Shown one piece after another: positions 1 to 7,000 of a DNA stretch of 64,000 nt (position 1 is its first letter; each line of letters opens with the position of its first letter). Both the position numbers and the translations under genes were made by a program. This DNA is from Bog-473 sp963750075 (lineage in GTDB: Bacteria > Actinomycetota > Acidimicrobiia > Acidimicrobiales > RAAP-2): contig CAVVPG010000004.1 in assembly GCA_963750075.1 (NCBI GenBank), forward strand, positions 62,001-126,000, given 5' to 3'. The notes beneath the pieces are model-generated. The model did no database searches and was not told the origin of the DNA. It worked only from the letters and a program-made list of their open reading frames with translations.

Positions 1-638
1 ACCCCCCCGGCTGCGGCACAAGTTCCGGCGCTGCCACCGGTTGTCTGGCTGCCAGCGCCACCCGCAGTGCAGCCGGAGTTTGGCTGGCCGGCCTGGCCCG
101 CCGCCCCGCCATTTGCTGGCGTATTCAAACTGGCACCTGCGCCACCGCCGCCGGCGGCCACCACCAACGGACTCAGCCCTTCATACACAGCCGATGCGCC
201 ACCACCCGACGCGCCATTGGTGAGGGGGCCTGACCCAGCGTCGCCGCCGCTGCCCGCACCAGTCCCGGCGTTCTGCGCCACCGTGACGGTCAGCACGCTA
301 CTGGGGACCACTGCGACAGTGGCGGTCACTACCGCACCCGCTCCACCAGTCCCGCCGCCGTAGTACAGGAAGCAGTAGAACCCTTGGTAAATACACCCAA
401 GGGGGACAGATCCACCCGTGCCACCCACCGCCGTAATGGTGACGCTGGTGACTCCGGGAGGAACGGTGACCGAATAGGTGCCAGCAGTGGTGGATGAGAA
501 CAGCGTCGTCATCGGGCTGGCCGATGCGGTGCCCGGCGTTAGGGCAGTGATAGCGGCCAGAGAGGCTGTCGTCAGTCCCCCGAACAGCAGCGAACCGGCC
601 AGAGCGGTTCGCAGACTGCGTCGAATGCCCGTCTTCAT
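1..638 (-). CDS. Gly-rich exported protein, C-terminus beyond window (partial)
   Basis: This frame is open on the minus strand from an ATG at 638 to the window edge, giving about 212 residues with no stop. A purine-rich GGGGGAG lies a few bases before the ATG and fixes the start. The N-terminus is a signal peptide: basic MKTGIRRSLR, then a hydrophobic stretch, with probable cleavage after ATPGTASA-like residues near 40. The next 50 residues resemble a small beta-rich domain (GTYSVTVPPGVTSVTITAVG), the usual lead-in of bacterial glycine-rich surface proteins. Most of the remainder is Gly/Ala/Ser/Thr-rich (GGAGAG-type) with scattered Cys. The protein is probably secreted or cell-surface exposed; no enzyme motif is seen. 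Codons here end in A or T more often than in the neighbouring genes. Family assignment beyond 'glycine-rich exported protein' is not possible because the C-terminus is missing. Confidence 0.75.
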   Translation of the reverse strand, partial: MKTGIRRSLRTALAGSLLFGGLTTASLAAITALTPGTASASPMTTLFSSTTAGTYSVTVPPGVTSVTITAVGGTGGSVPLGCIYQGFYCFLYYGGGTGGAGAVVTATVAVVPSSVLTVTVAQNAGTGAGSGGDAGSGPLTNGASGGGASAVYEGLSPLVVAAGGGGAGASLNTPANGGAAGQAGQPNSGCTAGGAGSQTTGGSAGTCAAAGG

Positions 639-857
639 CGGACTCCCCCGTCCTCAGGTGCGGTGCCCAGCTCGCTGAGTCTGTTTAGCTGACCTCGGAT
701 CACCGGTCAACCGACATTGCGGCCGGGTGAACCCGGTGCGATCTCGGCAGACAAAGTGCCCCCTACCGCCGGCACTGGGTCACACGCTGGGCGGCAGATC
801 ATCTCCGAACCGGGCGGTCCGCGACGCGCGTCACAGCGGGGTCATACCGTGGAAGCC
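639..857. other. Divergent intergenic region
   Basis: This stretch lies between the start of the Gly-rich exported gene (leftward) and the small rightward genes. It contains short GC-rich inverted repeats such as GGCCGGGTGAACCCGG near 721-736 but no coding frame I trust. It presumably carries promoters for both directions. A possible -10 (TACCGT, about 845-850) precedes the ATG at 858 by a distance that would suit a leaderless transcript. No riboswitch could be convincingly matched. Confidence 0.3.
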
Positions 858-911
858 ATGTCCATCACCCAAGAGCCCAGCTATCGGGGCCTGACTACCT
901 CCGAGCAGTAG
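858..911 (+). CDS. Possible 17-residue leader ORF before the zinc-ribbon gene
   Basis: ATG at 858 opens a 17-codon frame (MSITQEPSYRGLTTSEQ) ending with TAG at 909-911, two bases before the GTG of the next gene. The spacing would allow translational coupling. There is only a weak GGAA before the ATG, and peptide-level evidence is absent. It may instead be 5' untranslated sequence. No family is recognised. Confidence 0.2.
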   Translation: MSITQEPSYRGLTTSEQ

Positions 912-913
912 GC

Positions 914-1258
914 GTGCCCCCTCGTGAGCGTCCCTGTGTCGAGTGTGGGGCGCTGACGGCCCGCACTGTGATCGACACGACGGAGGGCAAGCACCTTGTC
1001 CAGGCGATCTGCACCAGGTGCCTCGGACCGTACGACAAGTACGCCGACCATCCCCGTACGATGCCCCGCGCCGAGGCTGTTGACTCGGTCGCCTGCCCCG
1101 AGTGTGGCGCTCCTGAAGGGCTCTGGCTCCCCGCTGACAGGCCCGAAGGGACGGTCGTGGGCGCCCAGGCGAAGCTAGGCGGGCGTGGCGGGATCGCCGT
1201 CTGCACCGAGTGCAAGGCGAACGTGAAGTACGGACGGCCTGCGGCGCCGATGAACTAG
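914..1258 (+). CDS. Small protein with two zinc-ribbon-like Cys pairs of pairs
   Basis: The 114-residue product contains four CxxC knuckles: CVEC at about 8-11, CTRC at 33-36, CPEC at 60-63 and CTEC at 97-100. Each N-terminal/C-terminal couple could form a treble-clef or zinc-ribbon site, so the protein probably binds two zinc ions. The start is GTG at 914, because no better start is in frame downstream of the preceding stop; the ribosome site is poor. The spacing and repetition of the knuckles argue that this strand is the real one, since the opposite strand also has open frames but no motif. Function is unknown; small proteins of this type often act as nucleic-acid or protein adaptors, which is inference only. 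It stands alone between two non-coding stretches. Confidence 0.6.
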   Translation: MPPRERPCVECGALTARTVIDTTEGKHLVQAICTRCLGPYDKYADHPRTMPRAEAVDSVACPECGAPEGLWLPADRPEGTVVGAQAKLGGRGGIAVCTECKANVKYGRPAAPMN

Positions 1259-1761
1259 AGATCGTCCGCGGATCACCGGCCACGCTCGACGCTCTGGCCC
1301 GCTGCGGGCCTCGGTAGTGTCGTCGGTGCGGCACCGGGAGGTCGCGAGGCTCTCAGGGCCACACAGCGAGGCCCCTCCCTAGCCCGAGTTCCCCGGCGTC
1401 CCCGGAGCCGGGACGAAGTCTGGGCAGCCGTGTTGTTCGGAGGACCGCGGCTCAAGTGTGCTTCTGGCTCTCGACGAGGTCAGCGGCACAGAAACTCCCA
1501 CTGACCAGCAGCCCTGGTGTATTCGTCGGTTCACTGGGGGCCCGGTCGAGGGTGGCCCAGGTCGCTCCACTGGGGACGCAGGCGATTCGGAAACACACAT
1601 TTTGCACAACGGATCAACTCGCCCTGTCGCTCCGCCGATAGTCGCGGGGGAAGGAGCGTCCCGAACGTGCCAATCTTGAGGGGGCCATCGACCCGCCTCA
1701 GCGGGAGTCCCGGGCCTGACCACTTCCCGTCACCGGAGCCACCGATCCCCAACCACCCCTC
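1259..1761. other. Non-coding stretch of about 500 bases
   Basis: Several open frames cross this region on both strands, but none has a recognisable motif, a ribosome site or a plausible start. A comparatively AT-rich island (AACACACATTTTGCACAACG, 1590-1609) is the likeliest place for promoter elements of the downstream exported protein. I see no clear terminator, riboswitch or tRNA. Confidence 0.4.
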
Positions 1762-3240
1762 ATGACACGCATCCTCCGCAGCGCGGGACTCGCTCTGGCC
1801 CTGGCCACGGCCGGCCTGTGCTTCTCCGCGTCCACGTCGACGCCCGGCGGGGCCACCGCAGCCCCGACGGGCGGGTTCACGCCGCTGCCCGCGGGCTGGG
1901 AGCTCTGCGTGCTCCAGGGGCTCAGCGCCCCGGTGACGCCGGCGAACGTCGACGATCTCGACGAGTGGCAGTCCGCCGAGGGTGGGTCGACCAACAACAC
2001 GGCGGCCTACGACCCGTTCAACACCCGACGGATCACCGATGTGCTCGGGGCACCGCTGGCGGAGGTGATGTCGGCCAACGGGTTCCCCGCTTTCGCCACC
2101 TGGTCCGAGGGATGTGCAGCCACGGTGGCCACGCTGTTCCAGCCGAACATGTGGCCGATCACCGCTGCGCTCCGGGCCGGCAACGTGGTGCCTGCCGGTG
2201 CCTTCCTCGCCGTCGTCGACCAGAGCGCATGGTGTGCGCCATCGTCGGACGGGACGCCCTGTTACGCCAGCAAGGTCCTCGGTGCGGCTGCCAGCCTCCC
2301 CGAGTTCGTCGCCCACTCGGCAGCGCTCGACGTCTTTGGCAACGTGAAGGCGGACCTGAGCTCGTTCCAGAAGGACCTCACCGCGGTGACGGCAGACCAG
2401 GGCATGCTCACCGCGCGGGACCAGCAACTGGTGGCCGCGGAGTCGCAGGTGTCGTCGGCACAGGCCAAGCTCGCCGTCGCCGACCAGACGCTGCGACGCT
2501 TCGCGATCGACGAGTACGTCAGCAGTGGGCTGTACGCCAACGACTGGATCGCGGACCCCGCCGGGCGCGGATCACACGCCGGCGCGCAGAGCGAGGACGC
2601 CCTGGTGGCGCGGCAGTACGCCAGCATCACGGCCGGCGACCTGCTCTCGCGCCAGGAGGCTGCCGTGGCGGCCGTCAAGGCTTCCCTCGCCGGCCGTGCC
2701 GATGCTGCCAAGGCCGCCGCTCAAGCGGCATCCACGTTGGCGTCGGACGAGGCGGCCGAGCACGGCGCGCTGCTCCAGATGGTCGCGGACGTGGCGACCA
2801 TGCAGACGGCCGGGGCGTGCACGACCGTGACCATTGCCGTGCCAGAGCCGAACGCCCCCGCCGCGGGCGGGTCGACCAACACGACCACCGGGTCCACGAC
2901 CACGGTGCCGACGACGGTCCCGCCGACCACGACGACGACCGTCCCGCTGGCCACGACCACGGTGCCGACGACGACCACCACCACCGTCCCGCCGAGCACC
3001 ACGACCACCCTCCCGTCGCTGCCCGCGAGTGTCGTGGCGACGACGACCACGACGACGACCGTTCCGCTCGCCACGACGACCATCCCGACGACGACAACGA
3101 CCGTCCCGACCACCACGACGACCGTCCGCTCCCCCACCGCGGCGACGCCGCCGACGGGGAGCCCGCAGAACGGCATCCCGGCCGGGGTGGCCGCGCTGCA
3201 GGGCTGCGTGGCCGCGCTCGCCCCTGCGGGAAGCCAGTGA
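1762..3240 (+). CDS. Exported lysozyme-like / coiled-coil protein with Thr-Pro stalk
   Basis: The 492-residue product begins with a signal peptide (residues 1-34; basic start, Leu/Ala-rich core, Ala-Ala-Pro end). Residues about 40-165 resemble the lysozyme-like domain of actinobacterial and phage proteins. Its hallmarks are APVTPANVDDLDEWQSAEGG (the Glu at about 73 sits where a catalytic acid is expected) followed by an NNT...NT(R) segment and several Cys. Residues about 190-350 are an Ala/Gln-rich coiled coil with LRRFAIDEYVSSG, a pattern typical of the coiled-coil half of PcsB/RipA-type cell-wall hydrolases. Residues about 370-460 are a Thr/Pro/Val stalk of TTTTVP units, probably wall-spanning and glycosylatable. 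A short Cys-containing tail follows. The NlpC/P60 catalytic domain usual after such coiled coils is absent. A peptidoglycan-acting or wall-associated role is inferred. The start ATG lacks a ribosome site and may be leaderless. Confidence 0.6.
   Translation: MTRILRSAGLALALATAGLCFSASTSTPGGATAAPTGGFTPLPAGWELCVLQGLSAPVTPANVDDLDEWQSAEGGSTNNTAAYDPFNTRRITDVLGAPLAEVMSANGFPAFATWSEGCAATVATLFQPNMWPITAALRAGNVVPAGAFLAVVDQSAWCAPSSDGTPCYASKVLGAAASLPEFVAHSAALDVFGNVKADLSSFQKDLTAVTADQGMLTARDQQLVAAESQVSSAQAKLAVADQTLRRFAIDEYVSSGLYANDWIADPAGRGSHAGAQSEDALVARQYASITAGDLLSRQEAAVAAVKASLAGRADAAKAAAQAASTLASDEAAEHGALLQMVADVATMQTAGACTTVTIAVPEPNAPAAGGSTNTTTGSTTTVPTTVPPTTTTTVPLATTTVPTTTTTTVPPSTTTTLPSLPASVVATTTTTTTVPLATTTIPTTTTTVPTTTTTVRSPTAATPPTGSPQNGIPAGVAALQGCVAALAPAGSQ
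2875..3135 (+). repeat. Coding microsatellite-like Thr/Pro repeats
   Basis: Imperfect tandem ACGACGACC-CCG units encode TTTTVP-type repeats in the stalk of the exported protein. The units are in frame and irregular in length, and look prone to slippage-driven length change. They are not a CRISPR array. Confidence 0.7.
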
Positions 3241-3278
3241 CCGCCTGACGGTGCGTCGTCGGGGCGGTCGGCTCCGGC

Positions 3279-4052
3279 TCAGAAACCGGTGGCGGCGATG
3301 ATGGCGCCGTTGAGCCTGGTGCCGCCCATCCCCCCGTCGTTCGGAGCGTCGCCGTAGGGGTCGACGGCCCCGACGGCGACGACGACCCAGTAGCCGCTGC
3401 CGTCGGCGGTGGCGAAGACTGCCGTCGCGGGATCGAACCCGCCGAACTGGCCGGCGGGGCCGCCGTCGTTGGCGGCATCGCCGTAGGCGTAGACGGTGCC
3501 GTTGGCGACCAGGACCCAGTACCCCTTCCCGTCGGGCGTGCGCACGGCCGAGGTGACGGGAGAGCCCACCGATCCGGGGCTGCCGAGGAACGGGGCGTCG
3601 CCGAAGGTGTACACGTTCCCGGTTGCCGTGAAGAGCCAGTAGCCGTTCCCGGTGGCGTCGGGGATGACCGACACCGCGGGGCCCGAGCAGCCGCCGATCC
3701 CCGGACACGAGCCGGCGAAGCTCGCTCCCGGCCCGAACGCGAACACCCCCCCGTCGGAGGCCACCACGAAGTAGCCCTGGCCATCTGCGGCGGGCACCAT
3801 GCCGACGATGGGCGCGTTGAGGCTGTGCGGCAGGCCCGACCCGGCGGGATGGAGCCCGAGGCCCGGGATGGAGCCGTAGAAGCCGGCGTCCCCGAAGGCG
3901 AACGTCCCCCCGTCGGACGCCACGAGCCAGTAACCCGCACGGTCCCTGGTCGGCGTGATCCCGACCACCGGCCGTTGGAGGGTGAGGCTGCCGGTGGAAC
4001 CGTAGAAGGAGGCCGAGCCGAAGGTGAAGATCCCGCCGTCGGAGCCGACCAG
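3279..4052 (-). repeat. Six C-terminal GYWLV-type repeats of the first sedolisin
   Basis: Six units of about 43 residues each start with GYW(L/V)V, continue with (S)DGG.F.FGDA.F.GS, and end in a P(V/I)VG...PDG linker. Later copies are degenerate (VANGTVYAYGDA, VAVGAVDPYGDA). The same unit occurs six times at the end of the other sedolisin (54670-55419). Six short beta-rich units suggest a beta-propeller or a wall/glycan-binding module; this is inference. Confidence 0.75.
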
Positions 4053-7000
4053 CCAGTAGCCGTGCGTCGGGGCAGGTGGTGGTGGCGTCGGTGGCGACGT
4101 CGTCGTCGTCGACGCGGAGGGCCCACCAGTGACCGTGAAGTCGCCGGAGTTGCTGGCGTAGGTCACCGTGTAGTCCGCGGCGTCGGCACCACCAGGGGTC
4201 ATCCCGCCGCACGAGGTGGCGGCCAGGGTGTAGGTGCCGGACGGCAGCTGGTTGTTGATGGTCGTCGACGGGTCGACCTGACCACAGGTCAGCGTGCCGA
4301 CCACGCTGACCCCGGGGGGCGGCGTCGCCGTCACTTCGAAGGTCGGCACTCCTTCGTTGCTCTGGGAGCCGCTGACGGCGACCGTGATGGGCGCCGGCGT
4401 CACCGTCACCGTGCCCGGGACGTAGCCGATGGCGTAGTTGGCGGCCGCGGCGCCGCTGCACGACGAGGGGTAGGTCGGGGGCGAGACCGGGCTCGAGCTG
4501 GTCGCCGTCGTCGTGCAGCTGGGCGCTGTCGCCAGGGACGACGACGTGTCGCCGCCGACGAAGCCGGTGTAGATGGGTGCGACCGCGGGAACCGAGCCGT
4601 AGGCCACCGCCGGACTGGAGGCCGTCACGGTCAGCGGCGCCTTGTTCACCGTCACGGCACCCGCGACGTAACTGATCGCGTAGTTCGGGTCGGCCGCCGC
4701 GCTGCACGAGGACGGGTAGGTCGGCGGCGAGGCGGAGCTGGAGCCGGTCGCCGTCGTCAAGCAGCTGGGGGCATGCGCCAGGCTCGCGGGACCGTCTCCA
4801 TTGACGAATCCCGTGAGCGCGGGTGTGATGGTCGGTACCGTCCCGCCGTAGGTCATGGCGCCGTCGGAGGCCCTGATGCTCAACGGCGCCTTGGTCACGG
4901 TCACCGTGCCGGCGGCGTAGCTGATCGCGTAATTGGGGTCTCCGGCGCCGCTGCACGACGAGGGATAGGTGGGCGGCGAGGCGGGGCTGGAGCTCGTCGC
5001 GGTCGTCGAGCACGCGGGCAGGGTCGTCAGCGACGACGCGGAGTCGCCGTTCACGAAGCCCGAGTAGTTGGGAATGATGCCCGGGACGGAGCCGCCGTAG
5101 ACCGTGGAACCGCTGGAGGCCGAGATGGTCAGCGGTGCCGGGTTGACCGCGACGGCGCCGCCCGCGTAGGTGATCGAGTAGTTCGGGTCGTACGCCCCGC
5201 TGCACGAGGACGGGTAGGTCGGTGGCGAGGCGGGGCTCGAGCTCGTGACAGTCGTGGTGCAGGTGGGCGGCGGGGTCAGAGACGACCCGGAGTCGGAGTT
5301 GACGAAGCCGGTGTAGAGCGGCGAGATGGTCGGGACGGTGCCGCCGTAGGTCATGCTCGGGCTCGCGGCGGTGATCGTCAACGGCGCCGGGTTGACCGTC
5401 ACCGACCCCGCCACGTAACCAATTACGTAGTTGGGATCGACCGCACCGGTGCACGAGGACGGGTAGGTCGGTGGCGAGGCCGGGCTCGATCTCGTGGCGG
5501 TCGTCGAGCACGTGGGTTTCGTCGTCAGGTTGGCCGGCCCCTCCCCGTTGACGAAGCCCGAGTACCCCGCCACGACGCTCGGCACGGTCCCCCCGTAGGT
5601 CATGGCGACATTGGAAGCGGTGATCGTCAACGGTGCCGGCACAACCGTGAAGTCGCCGGGCGCACTGGCGTAGTCGATGACGTAGTCGGCACCGTCCGAG
5701 GGAATGGCCCCACCGCACGACGAGGCCACCAGCGTGTCGGTGCCGGCGAGCAGCGAGGGGGCGATGATCGTGGAGGTGCCGACTTTGGAGCAGGTCAGTC
5801 CGGACGTGTTCACGGAGACGCCCGAGGGTGGACTGTCGCTCCCGGCGAAGCTCGGCGTCCCGCCGTAGCTCTGGGAGCCCGAGACGGCCACCGCCAGCGG
5901 AGCGGGGGCCACGGTGAAGTCGTTCGCGGCGCTCGTGTAGACGACCGAGTAGTCGGCGGCGTTCGGCCCCGTGAGGAGCGACCCGCTGCACGAGGACGCC
6001 ACCAAGGTGTAGGGCCCGGCGGTGAGCGTCGGACCGATCGTGGTGGAGGCGCCCACCGTGGTACAGGTCAGGCCGGCGGCGTTGAGCGTCACGCCGAAGG
6101 GCATGCCCCCCGAGCCGCCGTAGTTGGCGGACGCCGTGAAGGTCGGCGACGCTCCGTAGGTCTGGGTTCCCGAGACGGCAACGGACAGCGGAATGGCTGC
6201 GAGCCCGGTTGCCAGTTGCGACGTGATGGGCGTCCCCAGCCCGGTCGCCATGTCGTAGCCGCTCATCGCGGTGAAAGAGCCCCCGTTCGTCGCGTTGTAG
6301 TCGTTGTTGCCCGAGGTGACGTCGTTGAAGTACGTCCCCGGGGACTTCTGGGCCAGCAGGTACAGCGCCGGGTTCACGGCGCCGTAACCGGCCGTGTTGC
6401 CGTTGGCCGACGCCGCCACCGCCAGGACGCCCGCCCACAGCGGCGCCGCGCCGCTGGTCCCGCCGAGCGCGTTCCAGCCCCCGAACCCGTCCACGGAGTC
6501 GTAGACGATGTAGCCGCTGCTCGGGTCTGCGTCGGCCGAGACGTCGGGGATCTCCCGGCAATCGCCCCCGGCATTGGCGCATGGCGTCCCGCTGCTGCCG
6601 CTCACCGTGCCGAGGGGCTGCTGGTACGACGGCATGGCGAAGGTCTTCGAGATTCCGCCCCCACCGGCGCCCTCCGAATAGTACAGCTGGTCGTTCCACA
6701 CAGACTCGCCGGGCGGTGGACCAATGGTGGGTGTCAGGTGCCCGAACGACGTGCCCCCGACGGCCGTAACGTACGGTTGGCTGGCGGGGTCGGAGACCGC
6801 CAGGTTCAGGTTCTGGACGACGTCCGCGTCGCCGGTCTGGTCCGTGACCCAGGTGTAGCCCAACGTGGGGTCGCTCACGAGCTGGCCCAGGGCGTCGGTC
6901 CCGGTCTCGAGATTGACCGTCGCGCTGATCGTCTGCGTCGACGTGTTGACGGTCGCCATCACGTCGCCGGGAAAGCCCAGGCCGGTGAGCGCCGCCAGGA

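Noticed and set aside
680..840. GGGTGAACC and CCGAACC segments reminiscent of the actinobacterial c-di-AMP (ydaO) riboswitch upstream of an exported protein
   Set aside because: The order and spacing of the conserved blocks do not match and the CAGCTAACC-type block is not in place.
1379..1723. Open frames on both strands in the 500-base gap
   Set aside because: No ribosome site, motif or plausible start; composition like random GC-rich sequence.
2875..3135. Short direct repeats that could suggest CRISPR
   Set aside because: They are irregular, in frame, and encode TTTTVP units with no unique spacers.
4400..5640. Regular repeats of about 248 bases as a possible satellite or CRISPR-like array
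   Set aside because: They encode MBG/Ig-like protein domains in one continuous frame.
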